This document shows, in pieces, positions 21,627 to 36,100 of a stretch of DNA of 64,000 nt. Both the position numbers and the translations under genes were made by a program. The notes under the pieces are model-generated. The model ran no database searches, was not told the origin of the DNA, and saw only the letters and a program-made list of their open reading frames with translations. Each line of letters begins with the position of its first letter. Within the stretch, counting starts at the first letter, position 1. Source of the DNA: Davidsoniella eucalypti. Lineage: Eukaryota > Ascomycota > Sordariomycetes > Microascales > Ceratocystidaceae. The stretch covers positions 124,001 to 188,000 of the forward strand of contig RMBW01000013.1 in NCBI GenBank assembly GCA_004009845.1, in the 5' to 3' direction.

Positions 21627-23076
21627 CTACAAGTTTATCGAGACATCTTCGATAACGCCCCGATTTTGATTTAACGATGCGTATCCTACAGAAGGACCAG
21701 CCATGGCCAGCCCAATCATGGCGCCCAATTCTCCGAAATCACTCAGTCTATTTCTTGAAGGTGGAGCCCATGAGTAGAGCGGGCGACCAAAAGGATGTAA
21801 TGACCGCACATAGTAAAATAGACCACCGAAGACTCCAGCAAGAATGACGGTGCTGCCCAGTAATCTAGACGGTATTATAGGGTTTCCATCGCCGCCAGAA
21901 GCTAAGACGCGATGCTTCCATTCCTGGAGGTACAGGTCTCCAACTTCGGGTATATGTTGTATCAGCTGGTGGAACAGACTACTGGCTATTGCCAGCTTGG
22001 TACGCGGTCTAGAGGCTATTTTGACGACATCGCAGTTTGTCTTGTTCAAAAGGTCTACCTGGTTGACAAACTCAACTAGCTTTGGATAGCTTGAGACTAT
22101 CAGTCTCCTTAGCCATGGTTGGGGAACATCCGGCTTTATAAATAGACAAAGGTATGCGTAAGCCATGCAGCCCTCGGATGTTATGCGGCCATCGTTGAAG
22201 AATGATTTCCTCTCCTTTTGGATAATGTCCAAAACTTCTTTAGCAAAGCTATATAGTCTGATGCCAGCTTGTTGTTCTAGCGACATCTCGCCCAGGACGG
22301 ATTTGCGCTGAAGCCCAGGAAGTCTCCAGTTAAACGATGTCGGTAACGTAGTTTCCTGTTCTTTGTTGTTCTTCTGGTCCATATCTACGTCAACGTCGAG
22401 ATTATCAAAGCCGAGTCTCTCAGTTCTCTGAATAGCCTGTCTCCTAAGGGCCGGCGGTACGGACCAAGTCAACGGCCAAGGCAAAATCTGGCTATACGCT
22501 GGGCGTGTTACAGCAATCCAGCTAGAGGAAGGGACGTAGAGCGATAAATCAACAAGCACAGTAGCCTTGGCTGCCAACCATACCGAGAATGCCACAGCAT
22601 CAGGGTTAGATGGGTTAGAAAGCCGGGCTTGTGCTGCAGTGATGGCGGACAGATAGCGTGCGATAGCACGGTATCCACATATCCAAGATGACTTATGATA
22701 CAGAGCGGGGAGGAGATCTAAGCCCGAGCAAGAAACAAACGGGGTTGCTTACGTGTTAGAAGATATGTAGACGGGCCATTGTAGTAGCTTGGCGGGTGAG
22801 TTTGAAGAGGGCCGGGTAGCAGGCTTTGTCCACAAAAAAAAGAAGGCAAAGAGGGGAAGCAGAAAGAGGATAACAGCTATTTTTGAGGCTTTGGAGTAGA
22901 TACTTACGTTGGTGCGATACAGAAGGATCACTACTGGCGATGATTTTCCAGTTCTTCTGGCCTTCTCGTAAGATGAACTGTGTGGCAAGTGTCACGGCAG
23001 CAAGACACTCAGCATCGATGGAGGTAAGGCCGAAAGCCGGGCCCCAGATATGCAGGATATAATCACTTTCGGGCAT
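21627..23076 (-). CDS. SAM37: SAM37 / metaxin-like mitochondrial outer-membrane protein
   Basis: Likely subunit of the SAM (TOB) complex that inserts beta-barrel proteins into the mitochondrial outer membrane. Exons 22908-23076 and 21627-22717, joined in phase 1 over a 190-nt intron, 419 aa. Exon 1 has LHIWGPAFGLTSIDAECLAA, the Sam37/metaxin N-terminal signature. The join gives SHQHLLPALYHKSSWICGYR, matching the family pattern LPAL..W.xGxxxI. Later come TRPAYSQILPWPLTW and MAYAYLCLFIKPDVPQPWL, typical of the GST-C-like half. One hydrophobic segment (about residues 343-363, STVILAGVFGGLFYY) is a probable membrane anchor, followed by a short tail. The start at 23076 is chosen because the family begins almost at this signature. 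A C/T-rich block in the intron could be mistaken for another exon but breaks the phase. Confidence 0.82.
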
Positions 23077-26000
23077 TTCTCCGTTCTTGTCTTCCTGGGT
23101 GAGCAATGATCCCGCGTCTAAGACTGCGCCTCTATCGACTCTGATAAGATGGAGTGTGTCGTGATTGAGCTTGCCCGTGTTGTAATCCGATGTACGAGAA
23201 AAACAACAGGTCGGTTCAGAAAACGAGCAAAAAAGGCAGCGATGCAAACTTGTAACCACTAGTTCGGATAAGACAAGTAGCAAATAGTCTTTAGTCTATA
23301 GGCGCAGCTGGAGTCTGTGCAAATATTCGTATCTGGTCTCTTGGAGGTATCTCTACAACCCCAAATGTGATAGCTCGTCCAGTCTCTCTTTTCCTGTCTA
23401 TAAAATGGTACCTAGATGATGGTACGAGGCAGTTGGTTCAATGGAGCCACCTGAGTAGGCTCAACAACAGGTGAGGAGATGACAAGTCAAAGATGATACC
23501 TAGACGAGTTTGCGGCCCTGATTCTTTGGTGTATTCCCTTGCGTCTTTGTTATGTACAAATTAGGAAGCAAACAATCATGCCACCAATATGCTACTATGA
23601 TACTACTACTTCCTTTCGGGCAGTTTGAGTAAATACCACGAGGTAGTATCTTCCACCTGAAGAGATATGTCAGCACTGATACCACAATCGGGATTTGACG
23701 GTTGATAAGACAGGGGTATTCATCTTTCTTTGCAACTCAAATGGCAAGCCCGCCTATTAACTAGAGGAGGTGATGCCATGATCTCCCATCTCATAGAGTT
23801 TTGGCATGCAGCTTGTTTGTTTCTGCATAGCCCCGGCAAATATTGTTCCCTCGATGCATCGCTGTTAGACTTACCGTTGTAGCCTCTTATCATATAGGTC
23901 CTGAGAATATAAACAGATTGGCTGTAACTTCAAGCTAATAAGGAAAACGCGGCCACAAGCATCGCGTAATGGCAGTCTATTGTGGTGTTTGCGGACGTTG
24001 TTGTGTGCTAAGTTACAGTATCACATGGTGATGAGTGATAAGAGACTATTCCTGCCAATTTTTTTGACAACCCTACCTATATAACCCTTTCGGTAAACCC
24101 TAACTACGGGCATATAAGTCCAAGATGAGATCTGGGTATTTTTCCTGTGTTTTTTTAAGATATTGTAGAGAGTAATGATAAAGCACGTAATCTCTCTTTT
24201 CTCGCATTGAGAAACTCGTCTGGTTTGCATCAGGCCGTCTCCTATGATTCACTAAGTGGTGGTGAAAACACAATGTGGTTTGTGAGGAATGAGGATCAAC
24301 ATGTCAAGAATTCAGGATGAAGCGGAGTTGCATGTCTCTTGAGTGGTGACGGGAGGATCAGAAACAACAGAGATGCGTCGTACCTAAAACCCGAAGACTG
24401 CTCAAGAATGTAGATTGATTGCTCTGGTATATCTGTCGTTGCAATGAAAGAAGCTCAAGTCTATATTTTTCGTCTTCTTCTATCTCGCTAAGAAATGTCG
24501 TAGTCTATAATAGAGAGAGTACCTTAAAACTACCGAGCCGATGATATCCACGGTTTTGTTTTTTTCTTCAACCAAGTGAAGAAAGACAACTATACTTGGA
24601 AGGTGTGTAGAGGGGTCATGTCGTTTCATGATGGTTGCCAAACACGTAGAGAGCGGACGGACCACCTGCTCCCTAGAAGCGAGTCCTGTTCCTGAATGTG
24701 CCTCTCTTTGTATAAGACGTGGTATATTATAGCTGGACGTAGGTTGCTATTTTGTATCAGTTGAATATCTATCTCTGAGGGTTAATGATGGCGATGATAA
24801 GTATTCGACGACTGTATCTGTATTCATGATGATTATGTAACATGCTACGGAGTATTATATGTAGCAGTACTCACTAGGAAGTCCGCCTCATTATGCATGT
24901 GCTAATGGCCTGAGAAACGCGCCGAAGCTAGCAGGGTGGCCTATCAACAACGCCAAACCCAATCTGTGAACGATATCATCATCACGTATGCAATAATGCA
25001 CATATATACAAACATACACTGGTATAAAGGCAATTAAGACACCTGTACAGACTACTAGAGAGAGAATACTACCAACAAGTGCTGGGTGACTTTCAATGCC
25101 AGCTTGTCTATAGTGTGATAGTATTTGGCGTTCTCTAATAGCTAGTCACAAATTCGACAACAACATTCAAAGTCGTAATGGTCTCCTTTCACCCCTCCCT
25201 TGCCCCAACATTTGCCTTCTTTCCTCTTTGATGTCATTGCAATGCAGACAAGGTGTGAAGATAAGCAGAAACTTGACACAGCGATGATGATCACTTCGAA
25301 GCCCATGACATACTACTTACATACATTAGTAAGTCACCAAAAGAATCCAGAGCTTCGCCGAGAAGTTTGCGGCACATGCATATGTAGGTAAGCAGATGTG
25401 ATTCCATAAGATATGAATGGTAGTCACGATGGACAAGGCACAAGAACAGCCCCCAAAGGGCAGAGTTTGGAACTAGTTCAGATTTGTCAGACATATAAAG
25501 TTCGTGGCTTTGAACAATACACTATATTGGCCTGCATTGTAGCGGCAGTAGAGGCAATATTTGGCGTATTGTTTTATTTCGTGGCTGCATAGTAATCATA
25601 ATACGGGGGGCATTGTTAGAAAATGAGGGCAATCTTTAAGAATTCCTAGTTAGCTGTTCATGGTTTCATTACGGTTATTAGTGCTAACTAAGTTTGGGAT
25701 TTGGAAGAACCTAAGCCAAACACTTCTGATTGTTGGAATTATCAGAGCATTTACAGGGACAGGACAAGCCCAGCAACGGACATCGCTGCTAATCTTCTGT
25801 CTAGCCTGGAAAGTTCGGTGCTTCGGTGTCAAGCGAGCTACTTGGCAAAAACAAAAGACTAATAACTGCGAGCTTTGTATGAGGAGCTTTGGGAAAAGCC
25901 GGAAATTTCTGTTATTTGGCTCCCCGAGTCGACAGTCAACAAGACCAGGGCAGACAGAAATTGTATATTCATGCTATCCAAGCCAGTAAGTTGAACCTGA

Positions 26001-26349
26001 AGGAACTTTGAGAACTTGGTTGGCATATCATGGCACATTTCATATTTATGCACGACACAACTGGTTCGAGTATTCATTCATTCACGTAAAATATAGTAAA
26101 GAGAGTTGAATATGAGAATTGCGTCTCGGGTAGAGACGGTAAAAATCAATTATCACAAAAAGAAAGGAAAGCAATAGTAAGAAACTCCCAAGATAGACGT
26201 CTTTATGTGGTGTAGACGCCAAGTTATTTCCCGAATCATGATTGATAACCCCCAAAAAAGCAAGACTGGACATGCGTTTCCTCCTGAAGACTCTAAACCC
26301 GATAACATAACAGCAAAAACAATAAACAGAAGGAGGGTATTGAAGAGCC
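23077..26349. other. Gene desert, first part: nothing recognisable
   Basis: About 3.3 kb upstream of SAM37. AT-rich with short unrelated open frames on both strands. No protein signature, RNA gene or clear repeat was found, apart from one ATCTGTA heptamer at 24816-24822. Confidence 0.6.
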
Positions 26350-27189
26350 TCACTCGGAGTCGCTCTCTGAGAAGGCGATGTAGCCGAGGGCCCGTTGATT
26401 AAGATAAAAGAAAATGAATAAAAACGCCGCGATGGTCATGTGATGCCTCGCCTCTCTCTAATGATACAGGGTCCGGTCCAGATGGAGGGACAGAACGGTT
26501 GTGTTGGTTGTTGCAAAAGAGAGTGATTTGATAGTTTGGTGCTGAGAGGGCCCCGAAGGGAAAGGTGATGTGATGTGATGCCAGAAAACCGAGATAATTT
26601 GGTTCTCAGAAGTAGTAATAAAAGATATTAAGAAAAAAGACACGGCATGTGTAGAATGCGCCGGTGTGAGATGGACGAAGGAGACAAGATATTAATCTCT
26701 TGAGTCCAGCTCCAAAGAGAGAGTGTGAGTAAGGCGGGTTGAAGCCGCAGGAAGCGATAGTAGTAGCAGGTAGTCGTGATCATAAGAGTATAAGAGTAGT
26801 AAGAGATGAGCCGTTGATGAGTGACGTCAAGAGAGCCAAAGAGACAGAAAGAGATCGTAGAAGAGCGCACTTTTAAGCCTGGCTGGGCAGAGGAGGCAGA
26901 GGACGGCTTGGGGGAGGGCCGGGGCAAGGAGGAAGCTGAGAAGGACGCTGCTCCATTATGGCGTGAGTGGTGAACTGCATGATGACAGACTGTGTGGTGG
27001 CGATGGAAGATTGAAAGATCAGGAGTGAGACTGAGAGATGGAAAGCTAAAGAGCCAACTGAGTATGAGAGCAGAGAGATAGATTGCGAGAAGACTGGGAG
27101 CAGACTGGAGATGTGTCAATGGAAGCTGATGATGATCAAGATAGAGCAAAAACAGATGCTGGAGAGGTGGGGGAGGACGGATCTTTATA
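26350..27189 (-). other. Possible small transcription unit with short ORFs
   Basis: On the minus strand a TATAAA box (27184-27189) is followed by C/T-rich sequence for about 700 nt, the look of a fungal core promoter and long leader. The first ATG of interest (26980, context CATCATGC) opens a 35-codon Pro-rich frame to 26873, starting MQFTTHAIMEQ. A second frame at 26439-26350 encodes 29 residues with a hydrophobic stretch (AAFLFIFFYL) and an acidic end (SESDSE). Neither matches a family I know. It could be a non-coding RNA, a leader with upstream ORFs, or a small-protein gene. The base-composition shift is seen directly; transcription is inferred. Confidence 0.3.
26565..26580. repeat. Short GTGAT repeat
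   Basis: Three GTGAT units in a row within the purine-rich (plus-strand) block. Confidence 0.7.
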
Positions 27190-30100
27190 AGTCGGAATGT
27201 TGATCGTACAAGAAGTAATGAAAGTACAAGAAACCCTCATTGAAAAGGCAACGCCGGCAGGCTCAGCCAAGGAAAAAAAGCAAAGGTAAATTAGGACATA
27301 TTGACAAAACGAACGGCATCGATAAAGTCGCAGATTAAATCTGAGTCAAGACGTCACTCAGCGACGATATATTGGGCGAGTTTATCGTTTGCCCGGTTCG
27401 ATAAAATAGCACAATTGATCAGCCTGACGAGCAAGAGAGTGATGAAGTAAAAAGCAAACTGAGAAACCACCTATAAAAGGTACCTCGGATCCAGGTACCG
27501 CCAGGATACGTGAGCAGGCACTCAGGGTGTCAAAGGGGTGTAGCTTAGTGAGCCAAACGCCCTCTCATACTTGTAGTGGTCACGTATCAAGAAACGAAGT
27601 ACATTATGTGAACCTTATGTACACAGCGCTGCAGAGATACCTTCGGCCAGTGCTTGAATCTATGACGATTCCACGTACCCCGACCTGCAAGAGTACCTGG
27701 GGCTTGCCTTGAAACTGACCGCTTCTGTTCTGCCAGTATGCAGCACCCTGGCGTGATCAGATGAGATGAGAAATAGGCCAGGCAAATAACGGAAAGATAC
27801 AAGACGATATCCTATTTGTGCACCAGCTTGGCTTTATGAACTATACGCAAGTGTTCACAGTTGTTGGTCAGGCTATGTAAGCTGCCAACGCCTTTGCTGT
27901 AGCTGTTACTGTGCATTTTTTTCTTCTTTTTTCTTCCTTTTCTTTCGTACGAGAAAACAACAGAGAGGACCAAGAAGACGACGGCCTAAGGGTTGTTTGA
28001 GATCTCGCATACAGGAAATCGTCGTCCAGCTTCAGCCAGATGTGGAACCAAGCACAAAAGAAGAACACTCTGACACTGATCTCTAACAGGAAACCGACGT
28101 TTTCCTCGCCATGATCCTGTTTCTGATTCTACTTACTAACAAACGCCATATCAAGGTAAACGGGTTTTTGCCCATCAAACGCAGCGTAGGTGCTGCGCTT
28201 CTAAGTATAGCTCGTGAAGAGTCAAGACTAGAATGGCTTGAGCCAAGTCGTCCGGATTTCCGCTTCCTTGATCAACGATAGATGCTTTTTTTTTGTCTAT
28301 ACGGGATGTGTGATACTTGTTTGTTGCTAGATTCAAATAGAACAAAGGAGAGAGCGCTTCTAAGGAAAGCAAAGCAACTAAAGCCAATCTTGTTTCTTCA
28401 ATGGCGCCCGTATCGAGCTTCTCGGAGAATCCCCAGGCTTCGGCCAAGTCCAGTAGCCAGCTAGCCGCTGTATTTTTACTGGGTTTTCGTCGTTTTCTGG
28501 GGATACTCCAGCGCCTTTTCTCTGTAAAGTACGAGTTGAATTGCGACTAGTAGCTTTTTTTTTTGGGCTCTACCTAACTAGCGCCTGTAGCACATACCCA
28601 GTTAGTACTAGTAACGTCGTCTTTTTTCAGGCGGTCACCGCTGAATGCAGCCCTGAGCTATAGTTGTGCTAACTCTACTCTAGCCAAGCTTTCTTTTAGT
28701 GCTGTGCATTGCCTTTCTTTTTTCAGCCTAATCGAGTCTATAGCGCTAGCCAAGTTTGGGAATTTTACTTGATCTTGATTCAAATTGAAGCCTTCAACTT
28801 GTTAGTTTTCTGCCTGTTTTTAGGGGGTCTTTTGAGATAAGCCTGACGATGCCAGCCTGTGAAATTGAAGATATCCACAGGCTTACATTGGGTCTAGTCT
28901 TGCTTTTCTATCTTTTGTTGGTTCCAGACTGCATCCCAGATAGTCAACGATACCCTCAATCTTACCGCCGTAGACAGTCTCACAATATGTGCCCTTATTA
29001 GCGCCTTTTCGTTTCTGGCGTTGTCTTGAACAAGTCTAACTATATACATGTAAATACATAGACCATGTTAGTTCATCGCATACGACGAGATACGAAGATC
29101 GAATATACAGATATACATGTATTGTCCGCACTAACACAAATCACCGATCCCGAGTCCGCAAGATCGACGGGCTTATTGTCTGGTTCATTACAGCTTGCTC
29201 AGCTTACCTTTTATTTTACCTTGTTCACAGGGCTGTGTAATAAGTAGAGTCGCTAGCGATCTCTATGTCTTTCTTTCTTCGTGATTTCTTTTCTTTAACG
29301 CCCAACATGCAGATTCACAAACCAGTTATAGAAACGAAAAAAAGAAAAGAAAATCACTAATACTAGCAAACGATCGTCTTCTTCCAGGGCCCAAGGCCTT
29401 ACATATACATTCTTAGTCTCTTGTTTACAGGGCTTATTGGGGCCTAGAATGACCCAGTAGCAGCAGTGTGAATTGCACCAAATAGATCGACACTACTGCA
29501 CACAAGGGCCTAGGTTCGGCAACCCGTCCTCTTAGTGACGCAGAGAAAACTAAGATCAAGGTCATTGGTCGCTTGTATCTATTTGCCCTATTCATAGAAA
29601 CATTTCGATTTCAACATGCAAAGGCTAGCAAGCCAGCCAACTAGGGAAGGGTTCAACTTAATCTCATATTCCAAATCGAATTGTCAACAGCAGAGCCTTG
29701 TCTCAAGGCCCTGTTTCGTCAGACGATAAAGGGCAAACATGTCGAGATATCACGCATACATAGTATGGGCAAGAGTCTTACTGCTACTGTACATAGCATA
29801 TGCCCATGCTCACTGAAGTTGCTTTTTGGCTGTTCTTTTTCTGGTTGTCACATACATAAAAGCCATAGTTTTTGGGCGTTCCTTTTGTTTAGTCCTCTAA
29901 ATAGACCTACTCATTGATCATCGGCTAACCCTGGTGATCGTCTCAAGAATGCAACTAAAAGGCTTCTCGAGTGTTTTGTATTTGTTTTCTTTATTCAGGA
30001 ACACGACAAAACATAAAATATATAAACCCACGACCCAGTAACCTTCTATAATAGCCTGGAGAACCAACAGCAGAGCCGTATAAAACATGTAACTCGTTGG

Positions 30101-33100
30101 CTCGAGCAGCATATCGCATCACATCTGCAGAAACGCCCAGCGTCAAGCATGTGTTTACCAACATACAAACAAGGCTATTTTAGACCAGCACGGCTGTTCG
30201 ATACTGTGACATATCATGTATATGGGCTTGTGATTATCGACCAAGAATGTGTATACACTAGGCAATAATACTGGCCGAGTATTGGTATGTGTTTGGTGCC
30301 AGCCATCCACACGGGCGGTATCGATGATAACTAGTCCACACGTGTTTTATAGATTCTAATTCGATGTTGGTAAAACAAACACTACAAAAATAACTACATA
30401 TCCAGACAAGTTCTGCCTCTAATATGTCCGAGAGACAAAATGGGACACATGTGCGTGCCATGCCGTAAGTGCATTTCCCATGATGCTATTAACATCATTC
30501 ATGGAACAGAATTACAAATTTGTAAAACAATTGACTCTTAGTCTGTACATATATTCAGTCTTACAACTACAAAACGACTCAAAATAAGCCCTCGGATAGT
30601 TTTATCTATTCATATATTCCACGGAGATTTTGTGTTTTTTTTCTGTGGGCCAAACTTCCTTGCCCGGAAAGTTTTTACTAGATATTATCGGCATGCTGAT
30701 ATGTACAGATACGGTAATAAATTATATGAGGATGCGCTATGTTCAATACTCGGCCAGGAAAGCTCAGTTCGCGTAGATTTCAATACTCGATTCCAATTCC
30801 AATGTAAGAAAATAAAGCCTTCAGCTCGCTATATTAACCAGCCCCTTTGAGCCTTGAGTCGATCAAAGGCAAAAGTCTCAAGGGTCTGCTTCTAACCCTA
30901 ATTGTTGTCTTACTTGGTTTGGCTTATTCTGGGTTTTTAAGGCAATTTTCAAGACAATTGGAATTACAACTATTTTGACTAGGAACTAGGTTTGTGTAAG
31001 CAGTATTACTTTTTTGTGCTAATACAATGTGGGTTTATTTTTATGAAAAGCCGAAGAAAATCAAAGCAATAAGCGAAATGACCACCGTTTTATGTAGCCA
31101 AACAGCACTTTTGTATCTTAGGATAAGTTAGCCATATGCAGACATAAAATGACGGATTCCATAAGCAACACATTAGCCGACATAAAAGAAGATGTGATAT
31201 TCATTTTTTGAATGGCGATGTTCAGATTTGCGCTTTGTAAGATACAGTGAAGACTTCTCTATCGAGTGCATTTTTCGTAAAAAAATAAAAATTAGACATA
31301 ATTTTTAAGTTTCAAGATCCTCTTCAATGAATGTTATTCCCCTCAAAACTGTCGTTTGTACATCTTGGGTGTTTTCTTGTCTTGTTTTTCTTTTTCTTTT
31401 ACAAAAGAGAAAATGGAAAATTTACTCGAGGAACTCTAGATCTCCGGCTTGTTTCTGCTTCGAGAATGTTGATCATACGGCGGTCTAGCTTGATTTGAAT
31501 TTGAAAAAAAGGGTTATCACTTTGTGGAAGTTAGAGAGAAGCTTGGGCTTCGTCGGACAAACGGCCGAGAGATGTCGGTTTATCATGCTATCACTGAAAA
31601 AAAAAATTGCGGCAGTTCATTAGTTCGTTATAATTTCATGTTGTAGTTTTTGCTCGGTCATGACGAACTTTTTTTTTTACTTTATTATTTTTTATACCTC
31701 TTTTTACATTTAATTTCATTAACAAAGCATCCCCCTGCTTACATTTTGAAGAAGGCTGGGAAAGCGCAAAAAATATATATTTTCCCTTTATGATGTTGTT
31801 CCTGAATTTCCTGGTAGGTATCATCATGTAAACCGCTGACCCCGTTTGGGTAATTTCTTCTTTTTCGAGGGCTTCCATACTGCCTTCCATCATTCTATTT
31901 TGTGGAGAAAATATCCTTTCGATGGAACCTAACTGCCTCGAGTGACAGAACAAGGCAATGAGCGATGCAGATCCTGCTTCCTTGAGACTTCCATGATGCT
32001 TCTAGTGCGTTTCTGTTTATGGAAATGTCCAAAAAGACGAATGGATATGAAAGAAGGGGGAAGAACCCTTCCCCTTTTGGAACTGGCTAATTTCATGGCG
32101 CCTCATACCAAGATTGTTTGTATATATATATATATGCTAGGCCGCAAGACAGCTTCAAAACCCATATTATATAGTTCCATGGTACATATGAAGGCATCTC
32201 TTTGCTACCAAACTAAGATGATAAATATAAATTATGCACGTACAGCGTAAAACTTCCTTGTTTGACCAAGAAAAATGGTTTCCTGGGCTTTGTATCATAT
32301 CAATAGGACACTATATGATGCTTTGACAAGTAATATGAAGTCGAAAGGATAATCCTAGCGTATATATCATCTCAAAGCATCATAATATCTATTCTGAAGC
32401 TTCTTTTTCCTTCTAAGGATGACTGAAGTTTAAGCTAGATCAAGCGCTCGGCCGACAATCACATGGCAACGAACAAGCACGGAAAGAAATCCTCGGTCAA
32501 GAGAATTTTTCTTCACGCCTTTTTATTATTATTATCGTACTAGTTGATTCTCTAAGACCCGAACGGAGGGCTAGTATGAGAATCAAAATTCGAGATAAAG
32601 GAGGCTCGTGCTTTCTGCAGGATCAAGAGGTGTCATTTTACTAGAAATATGACCAGAGTATCACAAGATGAGCGAAGAAGGAGCATATAGTAGAAATAGA
32701 ATGGAAGAGAAGGCCATCACCGAGCTAGCACGGAGACTATTTCTGCGAAATATCGGTAATACAAATAAGTACTACCATTTCTAGACTGACGCTCTTCATG
32801 TACCGATTGGGATGTGGGAAGAAAGAAAGGCAAACATATATATAAGAAGGAATAGTTAGTAAATGATGATTTTAAGCCGATGAAACTAATAGCCTATGTG
32901 TATTATTGAATATTAAGATATCGTTTTCTCCCATCTATGCATCCTAAAGGAATCGAACAACGTTGCTAGTACCAGTTCAATGTAAAGAAACATAGGAGGA
33001 TGAATCGGTGTTTCCAGTCTGTTGGGTTCGTTCACTGAGATATGCTGGTAACAGTGACAAGCCTAGTATAAGATTCGATGAATATTTTTCCCTCGAGACA

Positions 33101-36100
33101 ACTCTTTGTATACATATCAGTGGAAGCCGATCGATAATCGTTGATTTCATGAGGCTTTTATGTAACGTATGGATGGCTTATATCTGCAAAGTGTACTTAA
33201 GTATTTAAAAAATTAAAAATTAAAACCTTATTTCAAGGAGTCGCCGATTGTAGTTCAGGCAGGAACTACAGGCCTAAAATGACAGAATCTGATCCGTGGG
33301 AACGACGAACAGGTTGGATTTCCTTTAGTTAAGCTTTCTTTGTTGCTCTTCATTATTTCTCTGACTAACAGAATTAGTCGAGCAGAATATTGAACTTGGC
33401 TTACACATCCTTCATCTTAGTGAAAATTTTAATAAACTATATAAGCATGTTCGCATCAGTAATGAAAAAGGCCTGAATTTAGAAATTTCGATGATCGATG
33501 ATTTACTTGGGTGTATACGGGATAAGACGTTAGTTGACTGGGGTTTTATGCCTTTACTATTTGCCCTTTTAATCTTTGGATTGAAAAATATGCAACTAGC
33601 CCTTTTCTTGTTATGGTACACCTTGTCGGTGGAATTGTGGTGATTAGATTCCAAGAACGTGTATCATATTATATGTGGCCTCTAAGTTTTGTGACTCAAC
33701 ATTCGGTGAGATCGAGTACTATTAAGTGGATATGATAATTTTATATTCTATGTGATATCAAGTTTCATGCTAGCTTGTAGACAAACTGGGAAATGAGAAG
33801 AATAAAATACAACAGTCTGACGTTTTAGAAATAAAAGAAAGAAGAAAAACTCATCACACCGCCTCTATGTTTTGGTATTAACTTCATCGATATTCCTTGG
33901 CCGAGTTTCGCAACATAATAATATAAAAAGAAAAAAAAAATATCACTAGCTGCAGTACATGTTATGTTTTTATTTCGAAAGTTCTTTGACGATTCACCTG
34001 TCATTGACACTTACATATAATGATGATACTGATGAAGTTTGATTTATAATTGTTCTATGCTTTGACTGAGCGTTAATATCCATGCTAGGCTGACGTGCAC
34101 TTTTTAATGTGTCTTTTTATATAATTACGAATAAATTCAAGGCCATACATCAGATACACTGTTACGATGTAGTCCATGTTCCTCGATGGATAAAGCGTCC
34201 GTGTGCCTAAGCATCTGAACGCTCGATATATCCTTGCCATAGACTAAACTAGCATTACAGAAGCCCAATCGTGGGTCCAAGGTTCTACTGTGACATTATC
34301 TATATAGGCCTATAGTTGCCAGTGGCAATGTAAACATATCCATACAAACGTCTTGAGTTGGTGTGTCCGTGTTTGTAGTGGCCAACAAATAAAGCTTCTA
34401 GAAGAAAAACCTGCATGAAAGGGAGAAATACATAACATGTACTATGCTATTGTCCTAACAACAAGGTTCCTAACGACAAGGTGGCAGGGGTCTTAGAGCT
34501 CTGTTTTCTATAGGGCAAACTCAATAGGGGGATCGATGGTACCTAGAACATCGGCTTCGCCATGATTGCTTTTTGTTCCATGGACTTGCGTTTCTTTTTT
34601 ATTCTTTGCTTCCTTCTATATCTTATAGATGTTAGCTCGCATTGCAAAAGCCCTACCCAGATACGGAACTCTTTCTGACGATAAATGGACGTCACGGGGC
34701 GATTTTGGTTGCAAGAATGGAAGCCGTTGATCGCCTGTAGGCTACTTATTGTAAACATAGCCTTCGGTCCCCTGGTCAGTAATGTGTTCGTTGATGTACA
34801 CATGTACAACTAACATGGCGCCCTCAAACATGGTACTCGGCATAGTGTGTTTGCTAGTAATAACAGAGGAAGGGGTGGCCTATAAAAGAAGCACTGTTAA
34901 TCTAGCAACTAAGCTAGTTCTTGACACTAAGCACTGTTAATTAGCCCAAAGAGATATATACACGACACGAATAACAATGCATAATGAGGCGTAACAACAA
35001 CATCGTTAACCTAGCGTGTCATTTTCTAGACGGAAATAAAGGAGATTGGAAGGCTCATAGAAACGTCTCCTGTAGTTGGATTAATCGGAAGCTTAGCCAG
35101 GCTTCAGGGGAAATGATATAGAAAAAGGGACCAGTCTAGTGGAAGGCATGAATCATAGATGTATCTAAGCCTTAGATGGTCGAGTCGTATGGGTTCGTTG
35201 TCTGTCAAATCCAGTAAAGCTTAACGAACTAACGTTATACAACGATGCAGATATTGGGCTAGTACAAATATTACATGCCATATCTGGTGTCGTTGATGGA
35301 TTGTGCATATACATATATTTTCGGTTTTTCTTAAGTTATGATGACCAGTATTATTTGTGTTTTCTGGGGGAAATTTGACAAGCAGGCTGTGTTTTTCGTC
35401 TCAATACCCAATCAACACAGGCATTCTGAGAAAAGAACGTGTATGCGAATGTCACCACAAGGCCTAGCTTCAGCTACGAGGATAGGTAATAGTTCGTGGC
35501 CATGATTATACAAGATGAAAGAGAGATTTGTACAGCAAAGTGCCATGCATAAAGAAGATTAAATGAACCAGATCGATTGGAAAGAAAAGCAAGGATTGTG
35601 TACATGTAGCGACACTTTAGTACTAGGGTTATGACAAGCGTTAGGGTACCGGCTGGCCGTACGTGCTCTTTTTCTCTGTGATCTACATATTTGTGTGTCT
35701 GTAGTTATCAGATTGTAGGTACGCTGGAAACATGCCATAATCAGACTGACATGGTCAGATGATGGTCTTTTGTCTGGCCATTAAGACCTGCCAGCCAAAA
35801 TTCCCGCGAGAGTCTTCCCGCGAGAGAAGCTTTGGCGGCACACTGACACAGAAACTGGCCCAAGTTACAGCGATTCTTGTACTGTATTTTCTGTTATCTA
35901 GCACGACTACATACTGACTTTAGGCGTCTATGAACTCGGTGCAAATTAGCCTTAATTTCCGACACAGGCTTGTGAGAATAACAATGGGAAGCTTTGAACG
36001 CTGTGCACGCCGTGGCTTTCTACTTCTTCTGTATACATATTATCTGGCTTGTCTCCTTCCTAGTGGCTAGTGGCTGCTGAAGAAGTTTGAATGCACGAGA

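Noticed and set aside
22749..22810. An extra SAM37 exon encoding PVYISSN
   Set aside because: Every acceptor I tried gave the wrong phase, while skipping it joins exons 22908-23076 and 21627-22717 in frame with a good family match.
26628..27149. A 173-residue minus-strand protein
   Set aside because: Composition is that of a translated C/T-rich leader (Ser, Leu, Pro, His, Tyr runs) with no domain. The region is better read as a leader with short ORFs.
35798..35826. Duplicated TTCCCGCGAGAG as a cell-cycle (E2F/MBF-like) site
   Set aside because: No gene lies within several kilobases on either side, so a promoter role cannot be supported.
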